DNA of 64,000 bases. It comes from Pantoea vagans (GTDB taxonomy: Bacteria > Pseudomonadota > Gammaproteobacteria > Enterobacterales > Enterobacteriaceae). A program made the translations under genes and the position numbers. Every line of letters starts with the position of its first letter. The stretch's first letter is position 1. The stretch spans positions 2,356,001 through 2,420,000 of the forward strand of contig NZ_CP038853.1 in the NCBI RefSeq assembly GCF_004792415.1. Direction: 5' to 3'. The notes beneath the pieces are model-generated. The model was given only the letters and a program-made list of their open reading frames with translations, made no database searches and had not been told where the DNA came from. Of this stretch, positions 45,504 through 56,132 are shown one piece after another.

Positions 45504-48113
45504 TTAAACAGCGAACTGGCAGACAAATTCGCCCTGCTCACAACGCACCTCAACGCGGCGATAGCGCTCATCGCGGGCGTGGGCGCTCAGCAGTATCTGG
45601 CTCATCTGCGGCAGCAGTGTGTTGGTGAGGATGGCATCGACCATGCGACCGCCCGACTCCACCTCGGTGCAGCGCTGCACGATCTGGCTGACCACTGACT
45701 CGTCGATCTGCGCCTCAATGCCGTGGTTGTCGGCCAGACGACGCACAATGCGCGCCAGCTGCAGCCGCACGATCTCAGCCAGCATGTCATCGCTGAGCGG
45801 GTAATACGGCACCACCAGCAGACGACCCAGCAGCGCAGGCGGGAACACCTCCAGCAGCGGCTTACGCAGTGCGGTACTCAGGGCATCGGGATCCGGCATC
45901 AGTTCAGGATCGGCGCACATGGCGCTGATCAACTGCGTGCCGACGTTCGAGGTCAGAATAATGATGGTGTTGCGGAAATCGATGTGGCGGCCTTCGCCAT
46001 CCTCCATCCAGCCTTTGTCGAACACCTGGAAGAACAGCTCATGCACATCCGGATGGGCTTTCTCAATCTCATCCAGCAGCACCACGCTGTAAGGCCGACG
46101 GCGAACGGCTTCGGTCAGCACGCCGCCCTCGCCGTAGCCGACGTAGCCCGGCGGGGCACCTTTCAGCGTCGAGACGGTGTGCGCCTCCTGAAACTCGCTC
46201 ATGTTAATGGTGATGATGTTCTGCTCGCCGCCATACAGCGACTCGGCCAGCGCCAGCGCGGTCTCGGTTTTACCGACACCGGAAGGGCCGCACAGCATAA
46301 AGACGCCTGCGGGCTTGTTGGGGTTGTCGAGACGCGCGCGCGTGGTGCGAACCCGTTTCGCGATCAGCTCCAGACCGTGACGCTGACCGATGACGCGCTG
46401 GTTCAGGGTATCCGCCAGATTCAGGACGGCGTCGATCTCATTCTTCACCATCCGGCCCAGCGGAATGCCGGTCCAGTCCGACACCACGGCCGCTACCACG
46501 CCCGCATCGACAGCGGCAAACAGCAGCGGCGTGTCGCCCTGCAGCGCAGTCAGTTGCTGCTGTGTCGCATCGCGCTGTTCACGCAGCGCCACATCCTCTT
46601 CAGTCACACAGCGGGCGCGCAGCGTAATCAGGGTCTCAACCAGTTCGCGCTCCTGCAGCCAGCGCTCCTGCAGTGCATCGCGTTCGGCTTCCAGGGCAGT
46701 GCGCTCTCCGGCAATCGCCTGCTGGCGGGTGACGTCACCGAGGCCGACTTTAATTTCTCGTTCAATGATCTCTGCTTCAATCTCCAGCGCGGCCAGACGG
46801 TGCAGGCAATCTTCCAGCGCCGCAGGCTGCGCACCCTGACTGACCGCCACGCGGGCGCAGGCGGTATCCAGCAGCGCCACGGCTTTATCGGGCAGCTGGC
46901 GCGCCGGAATGTAGCGATGCGACAGTTTCACCGCTGCACTGACCGCATCATCCAGCAGCAGCACCCGATGGTGTTTCTCCAGCGCGCTGACGGTGCTGCG
47001 CAGCATCAGAATCGCTTTGGCTTCATCCGGCTCCTGCACCTGCACGGTCTGGAAGCGACGGGTCAGCGCCGGGTCTTTCTCGATGTACTTTTTATATTCG
47101 GCCCAGGTGGTCGCGCCGATGGTGCGCAGCTGGCCGCGCGCCAGCGCCGGTTTCAGCAGGTTGGCGGCATCGCCGGTGCCCTGCTGACCGCCCGCGCCGA
47201 CCAGGGTGTGGATCTCATCGACAAACAACACAATCGGCGTCGGGCTGGACTGCACCTCATTGATCAGCGCCTGCAGCCGTGCTTCGAACTCCCCTTTCAT
47301 CCCGGCACCCGCCTGCAGCAGGCCGATATCCAGTAGCCAGAGCTGCACATCGCGCAGCGGCGCAGGCACATCGCCCGCCGCGATACGCAGCGCGAGGCCT
47401 TCGACCACCGCGGTTTTGCCGACACCCGCTTCGCCGGTCAGCAGCGGATTGTTCTGACGGCGACGCATCAGAATATCCACCATCTGACGGATCTCATCGT
47501 CACGGCCGGTCACCGGATCGATGCGGCCTTCACGTGCACGTGCGGTCAGATCCTGACCGTACTGCTCCAGCGTGCTGCCGCTGGCGGCAGGCGGTGCGCC
47601 AGCGGCATCCGCCGGTGCGATCATCGCCTGCTGCGCTTCTTTGCTGTTGCTGAGCAGCGTATCGAACTGCTCCAGCAGGGCATCGGCGTTGACGCGGCTG
47701 AACTGGCCGGAGATGCCTTTCAGTACGCTGGCCAGGTTGAAGGTTTTCAGCATGCCGATCAGCAGATGGCCGCCGCGAATGCGGGTCGCGCCATATTTCA
47801 GCGAAGCATAAACCCATGCCCGCTCCACGGCGCTGTCGATATGCTCGGAGAGGTCAGAGACCGCACTGGCACCGCGCGGCAGACGATCCAGCGCGGCAAC
47901 GATGTCCTGAGTCAGGGCCTTTTCATCCAGTGAAAAATGTGTGATGACCTGCTGTAAGTCGCCATCCTGCTGCTGCATCAGCTGATGCAGCCAGTGCACC
48001 AGTTCAACATAGGGATTGCCGCGCAGTTTGCAAAAGGCGGTGGCGCTTTCCAGCGAGGTAAATAACAGCGTATCCAGTTTGCCGAATAGCACGGCACGGC
48101 TGATTTCTGACAT
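45504..48113 (-). CDS. clpV: T6SS sheath-disassembly ATPase ClpV (TssH)
   Basis: An 869-aa AAA+ protein. The N-terminal ClpN-like domain binds sheath TssC; AAA1 has Walker A GEAGVGKT near 227-234; a coiled middle domain follows; AAA2 has GPSGVGKTE near 610 and [14 protein letters not shown]. It refolds contracted TssB/C sheaths after firing. It starts 54 bp past tssG. Confidence 0.96.
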   Translation of the reverse strand: MSEISRAVLFGKLDTLLFTSLESATAFCKLRGNPYVELVHWLHQLMQQQDGDLQQVITHFSLDEKALTQDIVAALDRLPRGASAVSDLSEHIDSAVERAWVYASLKYGATRIRGGHLLIGMLKTFNLASVLKGISGQFSRVNADALLEQFDTLLSNSKEAQQAMIAPADAAGAPPAASGSTLEQYGQDLTARAREGRIDPVTGRDDEIRQMVDILMRRRQNNPLLTGEAGVGKTAVVEGLALRIAAGDVPAPLRDVQLWLLDIGLLQAGAGMKGEFEARLQALINEVQSSPTPIVLFVDEIHTLVGAGGQQGTGDAANLLKPALARGQLRTIGATTWAEYKKYIEKDPALTRRFQTVQVQEPDEAKAILMLRSTVSALEKHHRVLLLDDAVSAAVKLSHRYIPARQLPDKAVALLDTACARVAVSQGAQPAALEDCLHRLAALEIEAEIIEREIKVGLGDVTRQQAIAGERTALEAERDALQERWLQERELVETLITLRARCVTEEDVALREQRDATQQQLTALQGDTPLLFAAVDAGVVAAVVSDWTGIPLGRMVKNEIDAVLNLADTLNQRVIGQRHGLELIAKRVRTTRARLDNPNKPAGVFMLCGPSGVGKTETALALAESLYGGEQNIITINMSEFQEAHTVSTLKGAPPGYVGYGEGGVLTEAVRRRPYSVVLLDEIEKAHPDVHELFFQVFDKGWMEDGEGRHIDFRNTIIILTSNVGTQLISAMCADPELMPDPDALSTALRKPLLEVFPPALLGRLLVVPYYPLSDDMLAEIVRLQLARIVRRLADNHGIEAQIDESVVSQIVQRCTEVESGGRMVDAILTNTLLPQMSQILLSAHARDERYRRVEVRCEQGEFVCQFAV

Positions 48114-48167
48114 AGGGGGCTCTCTTCAATGAAAGACGCAGGCTGTGTAACAGGGAAAGCGGCTGGG

Positions 48168-49214
48168 CTAGCGCGAAGCTGCCTCAACCTCAAACATAAA
48201 ATCTTCTCGATCCTGCGGCTGCGGCATCTGCCCCAGCCAGCTGGTGTAACCAAGCCGGGCAGCGCCGCCCAGCGCCACACCCTGCACTTCGTCAGCGGCC
48301 AGGATCAGGCTGAGATCCCACTGCATTTCGATGCCAAGGTAGTGACGCACCCAGTCGCGCACTTCCTGCGCGCCGGGAGCATCCGGCAGAAAACGGGCAT
48401 ACTGCGCGGCGCTGAGCGGGCCCAGGTGCAGGCGAAAACGGTGCTGCACGTCGCGCACCGCCACGCCGAGAAACGCGGAGGCACCCAGCCGGGGCATGTG
48501 GCGTCCCGCGCCGAGCCGGGCCTGATCGCGGCTGTCCAGCGTCAGCCAGTGCGGCAGGTTCTGCGTCAGCCGGACCGGCACGCCAAAGTAGTGGCGGAGA
48601 ATGCGCACCAGCCCTTCGGCATCGTGACCGTGACGGCTGAGATGACCCACCAGCATCAGTCGGGCATGAAGACTCAGCGAACTGGCCTGCTGCTGCGCCG
48701 GTAAACCGATGCCCGCCAGGCAGGCGAGATAGTTCAGAAAGCGGCTGTCGTCGGGGCGATCCAGCGATACGGTCGGCTGCGCATCGGCCCAAGCGCGATA
48801 GAACAGCAGCGTGGCGCGATGGTGAAACAGATCCGCAAACGCCGACAGGCTGTGATCCTGATGATGCACAATCCGTTCATGCACATATTCAGTCAGATGG
48901 GTCGGCAGCGGCCCGTTGGGGCCAAACAGGCCAAAGCTGTAGATCGACAGCTCATGACGTCCGGACTCTTCACGTGGCGTGGCACTGGCGACGGTGGCAG
49001 GCGCAAACGCCAGTGACGGCGTCTGACCGATGCGCACCGATTCGAACTTCGGCAGCGGCGCACGGCCCAGCGGATAACGCTGACCGCCCTGCGCATCCAG
49101 CCGCCGCAGCAGCTGGAACAGATCGTAGCGCCACGGCGCGGCCATCACTTTTTGCCAGAAATCATCCGGCAGTCGGGTCAGCCGCGGCAGCGTAATGACT
49201 TTTTCGCCACTCAT
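48168..49214 (-). CDS. tssG: T6SS baseplate subunit TssG
   Basis: A 348-aa protein of the TssG/VasB family (PWRYDLFQLLRRLDA near 30; LPTHLTEYVHERIVHHQDHS near 110). It forms the wedge with TssE and TssF. The start at 49214 overlaps the tssF stop (ATGA); the longer opening to 49352 would overlap tssF by 140 bp and is not used. Confidence 0.94.
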   Translation of the reverse strand: MSGEKVITLPRLTRLPDDFWQKVMAAPWRYDLFQLLRRLDAQGGQRYPLGRAPLPKFESVRIGQTPSLAFAPATVASATPREESGRHELSIYSFGLFGPNGPLPTHLTEYVHERIVHHQDHSLSAFADLFHHRATLLFYRAWADAQPTVSLDRPDDSRFLNYLACLAGIGLPAQQQASSLSLHARLMLVGHLSRHGHDAEGLVRILRHYFGVPVRLTQNLPHWLTLDSRDQARLGAGRHMPRLGASAFLGVAVRDVQHRFRLHLGPLSAAQYARFLPDAPGAQEVRDWVRHYLGIEMQWDLSLILAADEVQGVALGGAARLGYTSWLGQMPQPQDREDFMFEVEAASR

Positions 49215-51082
49215 ATCAGAGCTTTCCGGCCCATGCGCGGTGGCCAGTAGCCCACTTCGCCGCGCTGCTGGCTGTTCAGAGTGAACTCCGTGAAGCTGTT
49301 CAGCGCTACAAGGCGGCCACAGACCCGCTCCAGTACGCTGCCAAACAGCCACGGGCTGGCACCCGAAAACGCCTGCTCATCCACTTCCAGCGTGATGCTG
49401 ACACCGCGCGCAAACACTACCGGGCCCGGCTCCGGCACGCGGCGGTTGACCGCGCTGAGCGTACAGTGGCGGATGCCGTCAATCTGGCGGGCAACCGGCG
49501 CTTCCGCCAGGTTGGCGTAGAGGCTCAGCAGCTGGCGCAGCGCCGCCGCGCCTTCCCCGTCGCTGCTGTCCATCAGGCTGAGGTAGTTCATCTGCAGATG
49601 GCTGATCAGCCGCCACGCAGAAAGGCCTTCGGCCAGCGCCGGACGCGGTGGCGTCGGCCCTTTGCACAGCTTCAGCTCCGACACCGGAATAGAATCCGGC
49701 ATCACGAAGTTGCCCTGATCCTGCTGCAGCATCAGCGGCAGATCGCGGCTGGTACACATCACCTCGGCGGAGAGATAGCGCACGTCATCGCGCCACGGCG
49801 CGTGATGCTCATCCACCAGCGACAGAAAGACTTCGGAACCGATGTACCCGGTGCGGGTGCCATAGCGCTGCGCCTGCTCTGACAGGGTGCGCTGTTCGCG
49901 GCGCAGCGAGAAGTAAGCACCGTAATCACCCTGGTCACCGCTGAAGGTGCTCCAGAACGGACGGAAAACCTGCTCTTCCCGCTGGCCTTCTACGGTGGCG
50001 AACAGCCGCTGCACTGAATGCACCTCATAATCCAGCGGCCGGATGTTATCCACCACCAGATGATATTCATGCTGGCTGTCGCTGACCTTCAGGCGCTCGG
50101 CGGTTTTCGGGAACAGGTTGATGACCGGCGTGCAGTGCAGCGCCAGATGGCTGTGATCGACCACGCTTTCCAGCGCGCTGTCCGCTTTGTCGAGCAGGAT
50201 AATGATGTCGAACGCCGTGGCGTTGTCACAGCGGCGCAGGAACGGGCCGAGCTGACTCAGGCTGATAAACTGGAAGCGCGCCGGAAACGCAAAATACTCC
50301 TGCAACAGACGATAACCGTCGAAGTTGCGCAGATCGTCCGGCAGCAGCGCCTGCTCCGGCGCAAAGCCCTCCTGCTGCAGGGCCTCATCCGTCAGCACCT
50401 GACGCTGTGGCCGCTGCTCTGCGGACTGCAGCACGATGCCGACCCGGTGCTGCATCAGCAGCTCCAGCAGCTTCAGCGCCTGAATATCGGGCCCGCTGAG
50501 GAACAGCATCAGGTCATCCACACTGAGCTGACTCAATGAGGAAATCCCTTCGCAGCTGATGCGGATGCGCAGCGCACTGGCCGCGCCCAGACCACCCAGT
50601 TTTAGTTCGCCAGAGGGCAGATCGCCGGGCACGCCACCGAGAGTGACTTCGCTGATGCGCAGCGGATGCAGCACCACATCGTGCGCGGTGGTGTAGCTGC
50701 AGGTCACCCCGGTTTTTTTCAGGTTCTGGCTCTCCATCATGGTGCCGCGCGGCACGCGAAAGCCCTGGGTGATGTCACCCTTGCGGCTGTCCGGCGTCAG
50801 CTGCGCGATCGCCATTGACGGCGTTGGCGAGAGATAGGATGGCGCAATCATCTCCAGCAGGCGCTGTGAGAAGCGCGGAAACTCTGCATCCATCTTCAGC
50901 TGCACGCGCGACGTCAGGAAGGCAAATCCCTCCATCAGTCGCTCGACATAGGGGTCCGCGACGTCGATGCCATGCATGCCAAGACGCCCTGCCACTTTCG
51001 GGTAACGCGTCGCGAACTCCGCCCCCATCTCGCGCAGGTAAGCCAGTTCACGGTTGTAATAGTCGAGCAGATTGCTGTCCAT
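49211..51082 (-). CDS. tssF: T6SS baseplate subunit TssF
   Basis: A 623-aa protein of the TssF/VasA family, typical length. It begins LDYYNRELAYLREMGAEFA and has VAGRLGM and DPYVERLMEGFAFLTSRVQ in the first 70 residues. With TssG and TssE it builds the baseplate wedges. It starts 2 bp after tssE and overlaps tssG by 4 bp. Confidence 0.95.
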   Translation of the reverse strand: MDSNLLDYYNRELAYLREMGAEFATRYPKVAGRLGMHGIDVADPYVERLMEGFAFLTSRVQLKMDAEFPRFSQRLLEMIAPSYLSPTPSMAIAQLTPDSRKGDITQGFRVPRGTMMESQNLKKTGVTCSYTTAHDVVLHPLRISEVTLGGVPGDLPSGELKLGGLGAASALRIRISCEGISSLSQLSVDDLMLFLSGPDIQALKLLELLMQHRVGIVLQSAEQRPQRQVLTDEALQQEGFAPEQALLPDDLRNFDGYRLLQEYFAFPARFQFISLSQLGPFLRRCDNATAFDIIILLDKADSALESVVDHSHLALHCTPVINLFPKTAERLKVSDSQHEYHLVVDNIRPLDYEVHSVQRLFATVEGQREEQVFRPFWSTFSGDQGDYGAYFSLRREQRTLSEQAQRYGTRTGYIGSEVFLSLVDEHHAPWRDDVRYLSAEVMCTSRDLPLMLQQDQGNFVMPDSIPVSELKLCKGPTPPRPALAEGLSAWRLISHLQMNYLSLMDSSDGEGAAALRQLLSLYANLAEAPVARQIDGIRHCTLSAVNRRVPEPGPVVFARGVSITLEVDEQAFSGASPWLFGSVLERVCGRLVALNSFTEFTLNSQQRGEVGYWPPRMGRKALI

Positions 51083-51084
51083 GA

Positions 51085-51660
51085 TTACCCTGCATCCTGA
51101 AGTTCGAAATGGCCGCTCTCCAGATCAACCTGAGTGCGGAACAGAAACGCCAGCGGATAAGGCACGCACCAGAGCCGCCCTTTGATCTCAATCGACAACA
51201 CGTTGTGCAGACTAAGCGAGCCGAGATCGCTGACGCAGCGCACCTGCAGACCCTGCGGCAGAATGCGCGGCTCGAAGTGCAGAATGGCGTTGGTCATTTT
51301 GCGTTGCATATCCTGCCATTCGATATCGGAGACGTTCTGTCCGGCCAGCGGTGCCACGCCGAAATTCCAGACAGAGCGCTGCACCTGATCAAAACCGTCC
51401 AGATCCTGCTGCGCTTCGTTGTTGATGGTGTTAAACAGCCACTGCAGATCGCGCAGCACGTGGCGGCGCAGCGTACTGTGGCTGATCAGCATGCTGTTCT
51501 CCGGCTCCTGCTGCCTGTCCGGCGCGTTGTCGGTCAGGCGGTCCAGCAGCGAGGATTGCAGCTTGTCGCGGGCGGTCAGCGCATCGCGCTTTTTGCGCGC
51601 ACGAAAGCCGCCATGCAGCTGGGCATAGCCGTCGTTGTGCGCGCCTGAATCATGGCTCAT
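51085..51660 (-). CDS. tssE: T6SS baseplate subunit TssE (gp25-like)
   Basis: A 191-aa protein with the gp25/lysozyme-like fold of the TssE family: SVLDRLTD-type SLLDRLTDNAPDRQ, LRRHVLRDLQWLFNT, FGVAPL, and a C-terminal IEIKGRLWCVPYPLAF. I start it at ATG 51660 (MSHDSG); a TTG four codons upstream is less likely. It overlaps the tagJ stop by 11 bp. Confidence 0.92.
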   Translation of the reverse strand: MSHDSGAHNDGYAQLHGGFRARKKRDALTARDKLQSSLLDRLTDNAPDRQQEPENSMLISHSTLRRHVLRDLQWLFNTINNEAQQDLDGFDQVQRSVWNFGVAPLAGQNVSDIEWQDMQRKMTNAILHFEPRILPQGLQVRCVSDLGSLSLHNVLSIEIKGRLWCVPYPLAFLFRTQVDLESGHFELQDAG

Positions 51661-52477
51661 CGGCGGACTCAACGTTATCGAACGCGACCTGCTGCAGGCT
51701 CAGCAGCGAGAACTCCGCGCTGTCGCTGAGCCACATTTTTTGTCCCTGGCCGATAAACTGGTCCGGATCGTTGCCCAGCGGCTGCCATTCGGTGACGCTG
51801 GCGCGCAGAAAACGCTCGTCCGCACCCGCCAGCAGCGGATAGCGCGCCGGGATCTGACACACCTGTTCGCTGCCATCCACCAGCTGCACCCGAGTATGAC
51901 GCCACACCAGATCGGTGACGCTGGCGGGTGCCTGGAACTGCATCTCACGAATGGCGGCGAACGGGATCCAGTAATAACGGCCCTGATTGATCACTTCACA
52001 CACCGGCCCGAAACGGCTGTCGCCATCCATCAGCCAGCTGAAGGCGGTCGGCTGATCCTGCCCGGTCGCGGTGCCGGGATTGGCGGCGGCAAGCTCCAGC
52101 GCGTCGGCACGCAGTGCGCTGCCGCGCGCGACATCACCCGCGGTTTCGGCCTGTAATGCGGCCAGCAGTGTGTCGCACCAGTGCCAGGCGCTGCCAGGCA
52201 GCACGGGTTGTGCCTCGCCACGCAGCACCGCATCACGCTGCCGCTCACCGGCAATCGCCTGCTGCAACAGATTGACGGTCGGTTGCGCCTGCGGGCTTAA
52301 CGCCAGCCAGGATTGCAGCTGCGTCTGCGCACGTGCCCAGTTGCCTGACAGGCAGAGCAGCTGCACAAAGGCAGCCCGCAGATCGGCGTTCGCCGGACTG
52401 GCCTGAATCTGGCGGGTAACGTCAGCCAGCGTCTCGCTGAGCGTGGCGTTCGCAAGATGATGTTGTAAGGATTCCAT
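51650..52477 (-). CDS. tagJ: T6SS accessory protein TagJ (ImpE family)
   Basis: A 275-aa protein: an N-terminal TPR-like helical part (ANADLRAAFVQLLCLSGNWARAQTQL) and a C-terminal ImpE domain (RYYWIPFAAIREMQFQAPAS, DLVWRHTRVQLVDG). TagJ binds the sheath subunit TssB and helps ClpV-linked recycling in some systems. It is located directly upstream of tssE, as usual. Confidence 0.88.
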   Translation of the reverse strand: MESLQHHLANATLSETLADVTRQIQASPANADLRAAFVQLLCLSGNWARAQTQLQSWLALSPQAQPTVNLLQQAIAGERQRDAVLRGEAQPVLPGSAWHWCDTLLAALQAETAGDVARGSALRADALELAAANPGTATGQDQPTAFSWLMDGDSRFGPVCEVINQGRYYWIPFAAIREMQFQAPASVTDLVWRHTRVQLVDGSEQVCQIPARYPLLAGADERFLRASVTEWQPLGNDPDQFIGQGQKMWLSDSAEFSLLSLQQVAFDNVESADEP

Positions 52478-52493
52478 GCAAACTCCTTTTGCG

Positions 52494-53471
52494 TCAGTTA
52501 AGGGTGCGATAAACCGCAGCGGCGGGATCTTTCAGTTCAGGGTGCAGTTTTTCCACCAGCTGTACGCTCAGCGTGGTATTGCCGCTGACCCACGGTGACC
52601 AGACTTTACGGACTTCCTGCAGACGTGCCTGCAAAGCACTCTCATCAGCGGCTTCACTGGCGGGCATCAGCACCACCACCTGACGGGCCGCCTGCCAGCC
52701 GTTAAAGCGGTTGCTGAACGGCAGAACCAGCCAGCTGTCCGGGGATTTCTCGTTACTCAGCACCATGCGCTCGCTATTAACGGTGGTGATGTGCAGTTCG
52801 GCGGTGGGCGACTGACTGTTCAGTCCCATCACCGGGAAGCCCTGCAGGAAGGTCACGCCGACGGCCGCCGGTGCGCCGTTACCCTGCTGCGTCAGACGAC
52901 TGTGTCCGCTGAGCCAGCCATCGGAACCGCAGACCAGCCCCTGCTTAGCAGGTACAAACAGCGCGCTGCCCTGCGCCGGATGCTGCCACCAGGTGCGGAA
53001 ATGGCAGCCGTCAAGCAGGCTGAACTGCAGCCATGGCGAGGTATCCGCCTGGGCGGCATTGACCAATGGGTCCGCGGGCACGGCAGCCGTGGCTGGCTGC
53101 TGTTGTGCAGGCGGCGCGGGTGGCGTCACCACGGTCTTCCACTGCTGCGCCCGGGCGGCACTGCCGGTGGCGATTTCACTGCCCTCTGTATCGGTCAGCT
53201 GCCAGTGCAGCTGCTGCAGCGGTTTACACTGCGACGCCATCAGGCCAGCCACCCGTGGCAGAAACTCTTTCAGCACCGACGCGTTTTTCTCACCCAGGGT
53301 GACGATGCGCAGGTTTATGGTGCTGTTACACCAGCTCGACAGCTGATTGTTTTTGACGTCATCAATCCAGACATCCAGTTTCTGTGCCGGGGACTGAACG
53401 ATGCGATAGTTTTCAGCATAAGCGTGCGTGCTGAGCAGCAGCGCAGCCAGACCCAGTAATCCATATTTCAT
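52494..53471 (-). CDS. Periplasmic T6SS-associated protein of unknown function
   Basis: A 325-aa protein with a Sec signal peptide (MKYGLLGLAALLLSTHAYAE). The mature part has an N-terminal domain with two cysteines (SSWCNST, ASQCKPL), a Pro/Ala/Gln-rich linker (about 120-140) and a second domain with three-dimensional features I cannot assign (cysteines in DGCHF and LVCGSDG). Four spaced cysteines suggest two disulfides. It is inside the operon between pppA and tagJ, so a periplasmic role in this T6SS is likely. I do not recognise a named family. Confidence 0.7.
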   Translation of the reverse strand: MKYGLLGLAALLLSTHAYAENYRIVQSPAQKLDVWIDDVKNNQLSSWCNSTINLRIVTLGEKNASVLKEFLPRVAGLMASQCKPLQQLHWQLTDTEGSEIATGSAARAQQWKTVVTPPAPPAQQQPATAAVPADPLVNAAQADTSPWLQFSLLDGCHFRTWWQHPAQGSALFVPAKQGLVCGSDGWLSGHSRLTQQGNGAPAAVGVTFLQGFPVMGLNSQSPTAELHITTVNSERMVLSNEKSPDSWLVLPFSNRFNGWQAARQVVVLMPASEAADESALQARLQEVRKVWSPWVSGNTTLSVQLVEKLHPELKDPAAAVYRTLN

Positions 53472-53481
53472 GTTGGCGTTC

Positions 53482-54273
53482 TCAATCTCGCAGAGGGAAG
53501 AACTGCGCCGCTTCAGAGAGCGAGTGCAGCAAAGTGGTGTCCTGGGGCGATCCGATCCAGACGGCCAGTGCGCTGAAATTATCCTGCTGCCCCTGATCTG
53601 ACTGATCGTTTTTGATGATTTGCTGCATCAGCGTCAGCCACTCTTCCGGCGTATTCACCATGTGCAGTGACTGCTGCATCTGCTCCAGCGTCACGCCGTG
53701 CCAGAAACCATCGGTGCAGAGCAGAAAGGCATCGCCATCTTCAATCCCGACCACGTCGCTGTAGCTGGCGTCGCGCTGCTCATCACCCATACCCAGCGCA
53801 AAATAGAGCAGGTTGCTGTTGATGCCTTCGGTGCGATGTCCGGCATCTTTCATCTGCTGCACCAGGCTATGGTCGGTGGTGACCAGATAGAGATAGCCAC
53901 GGCGGAACAGATAAAGGCGGCTGTCACCGGCATGCGCCCAGCAGGCAAGGTGGTAGTCGCGGTCGATGAACAGGCTGACCAGCGTGGTGCCCATCCGGCT
54001 GTGCTCGCTGCTGGCTTTCTGCTGCTGCCGGATAGCGTGATTCGCGTGATTAACGTAGTTGCGAATCGACTGCGCATTGAGGTGCGCATCGCCATCAAAC
54101 GCTTCCAGCAGGCTGCTGCGGGCGATGGCGGCCGCCCTGTCACCGCCGGGAAACCCGGCCACACCGTCGCACACCACAAAGCAGGCGGAACGCTTACCGA
54201 TGACATCACCGATCTGATCCTGATTACTGGCGCGATCGCCCTGATTCGACGTCGAGGCAATAGTGATATTCAT
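53482..54273 (-). CDS. pppA: T6SS PP2C-type Ser/Thr phosphatase PppA
   Basis: A 263-aa PPM phosphatase. Metal-binding motifs are RASNQDQIGD, VVCDGVAGFPGGD, HAGDSRLYLF, LLCTDGFW and DNFSALAVW. It dephosphorylates the FHA protein and resets T6SS assembly. The ATG overlaps the tagH stop by 4 bp. Confidence 0.93.
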   Translation of the reverse strand: MNITIASTSNQGDRASNQDQIGDVIGKRSACFVVCDGVAGFPGGDRAAAIARSSLLEAFDGDAHLNAQSIRNYVNHANHAIRQQQKASSEHSRMGTTLVSLFIDRDYHLACWAHAGDSRLYLFRRGYLYLVTTDHSLVQQMKDAGHRTEGINSNLLYFALGMGDEQRDASYSDVVGIEDGDAFLLCTDGFWHGVTLEQMQQSLHMVNTPEEWLTLMQQIIKNDQSDQGQQDNFSALAVWIGSPQDTTLLHSLSEAAQFFPLRD

Positions 54274-56132
54274 GCGTCATCCGTGTGGGTTTGTGAGTCT
54301 TTGTACTGATTAACTTCCAGGTCATAGGCGTGCAGGAACGCTTCGCCAAACAGGGTGTGGAAATCGTCTTCGATCTCGCCCGCTGTCTCGCCGTAGCGCT
54401 CAACAAAATGCTCCCACAGTGCCGCCTTGCGGCTGCCCGGCAGGCCGATACGGGAAACCGATCCTGCCTGACGTGCCTCCTCTTCCAGTTGTTCCGGATT
54501 AAAGGATTGCAGCATCGAGGCGATAATGGCGCGGATACCGGCGATCATGCCCAGCTGGTGCGCCTGCAAATCAATCAGCGCATCCCGCACCGCCTGACGT
54601 GGTGGCATAAAGCCCGGCATCCGGCTGCCGAACATCTGCATCAGGACGGTTTTGCCCGATGGCAGCAGCTTGAACGGGTTATTGGCGTCGTCGAGGATCA
54701 CCGTCATGTCAGCCTTAACGCCGCGCTTAAGGATCGAGCGCGATGACAGCAGCGCGACCGTGCCCTGCGAGAACATGCTGAGCATCTGACCAAACTGCAG
54801 CATCTGCTCGCGGTCAAACTGTGGCGTCGGCTGCAGATCGCGCAGACCCATGCCTTCCAGCAGCGCGTCCAGCAGTTCGCCTTTCAGGGCGTCGCCGCTG
54901 CTCTGGCTGGATGTGGAGGGCTGCACGGCGGCGGCATGCTGGTGACCCGAGGCAACCGGATCAATGCGCAGCCGCCCTTTCGGCGTCGGTGAAGGAGCAC
55001 GCTGCACCGCCTGGGGAGTCGGCAGCGTAATGCCGCCATAGTCGTTTTGCGGATTAACGGCGTCTGTCTGACCGGATTCCGCCTCATCCGCCAGCAGCGT
55101 CGGGCGCGGAGCTTCACTATGAGGAGGCTGGTCATCAACGGGTAAGTCGATGCCGCTGAACAGCGGTGAGTGATCCATTTCGTTCAGGCTGACGGAAGCC
55201 TGCTCAGGTGAGCGTGCGGCAACCGGCTCAGGCTTTGTCTCTGGCTGAGGCGGCACATGCAGCGTCGCCGGTTTCGCTGGCTCCGGCTGCGCCAGCGGCA
55301 CCGCGTTCCCCATCATCAGCCCTAATGGATCATCATGGTTGCGCACATCCGCACTGCTCTCGCCGTCGAACAGGCTCAGTGGATCCAGTTCCGCAGTGGG
55401 CGTTTCAGCCTGCTTCGGTGCAGTGTTCTGCTGAGCCGCCAGCGTGCTCGGCGTACGGTCGTCAAAAATGCTCTGCTGCGCGAACAGGGCATCGCCGTCA
55501 TCAAACAGGCTGCTGTTTTTCGGCTGCTGGCCATAATCCAGCGGCGCATCGTTGATCAGTTGAGCCAGCGGATCTTCCGGATTCCGGTCTGGCATGGCGG
55601 GCGTGGTCAGCGGATGGGCATCCGGCAACTCCGGCGCGGCTTTGCGTTTAGAGAGATCGTCGGAAATCGAAAACTCTTTCGCCAGGCTGTCCCAGATTTC
55701 GCTGGGGATGGCGGCGGTGGTGCTGGCTTTTTCGGCTACAGGTTCACGAGGAGCCGCGGCAGGCTGGACCGGCTCCGGACGCGGAACCGCCCTTTCAGCC
55801 TGCGGTTGCTGTGCACTGTTGAGATCGCTGACCAGCAGCTGATAATCATCGATGCCCAGAATGTCCCCATCCTGCAGCTCAACCTGACGACCGCGTTCCA
55901 GCGGAATATCGTTGAGCAGCACGCGCGTCACATTGCCACGGTTAGTCAGGCGACATTCACCGTTTGCGGTGATGTGCACAATGGCCTGCAGCCGGGAGAG
56001 CGTTCGGTCGTCATCCGGTAGCACCAGATTGTTATCCACGCCGCGACCAATGGTGCCGCCGGGCGGGAAGAAATCACAATGAGTTTGCGGCGGCTGTTGG
56101 CCGGGTTTAGTCGTTATTATCGTAAAGCGCAT
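54270..56132 (-). CDS. tagH: T6SS FHA-domain protein TagH (Fha)
   Basis: A 620-aa protein. Residues ~20-100 are an FHA domain (FFPPGGTIGRGVDNNLVLPD, RLQAIVH, LNDIPLERGRQVELQDGD). A long Pro/Ala/Glu-rich disordered linker spans ~110-420. The C-terminal TagH domain (LLDALLEGMGL, LNPFKLLPSGK-type, IRAIIASMLQSFNPEQLEEE, ALWEHFVERYGE) ends the protein. It is the phospho-threonine target of the cluster kinase and starts the leftward sub-operon tagH-pppA-...-clpV. Confidence 0.92.
   Translation of the reverse strand: MRFTIITTKPGQQPPQTHCDFFPPGGTIGRGVDNNLVLPDDDRTLSRLQAIVHITANGECRLTNRGNVTRVLLNDIPLERGRQVELQDGDILGIDDYQLLVSDLNSAQQPQAERAVPRPEPVQPAAAPREPVAEKASTTAAIPSEIWDSLAKEFSISDDLSKRKAAPELPDAHPLTTPAMPDRNPEDPLAQLINDAPLDYGQQPKNSSLFDDGDALFAQQSIFDDRTPSTLAAQQNTAPKQAETPTAELDPLSLFDGESSADVRNHDDPLGLMMGNAVPLAQPEPAKPATLHVPPQPETKPEPVAARSPEQASVSLNEMDHSPLFSGIDLPVDDQPPHSEAPRPTLLADEAESGQTDAVNPQNDYGGITLPTPQAVQRAPSPTPKGRLRIDPVASGHQHAAAVQPSTSSQSSGDALKGELLDALLEGMGLRDLQPTPQFDREQMLQFGQMLSMFSQGTVALLSSRSILKRGVKADMTVILDDANNPFKLLPSGKTVLMQMFGSRMPGFMPPRQAVRDALIDLQAHQLGMIAGIRAIIASMLQSFNPEQLEEEARQAGSVSRIGLPGSRKAALWEHFVERYGETAGEIEDDFHTLFGEAFLHAYDLEVNQYKDSQTHTDDA

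Noticed and set aside
44025..47336. Long + strand frames opposite the kinase and clpV genes
   Set aside because: They are antisense shadows of GC-rich coding sequence on the minus strand, with no motif of their own.
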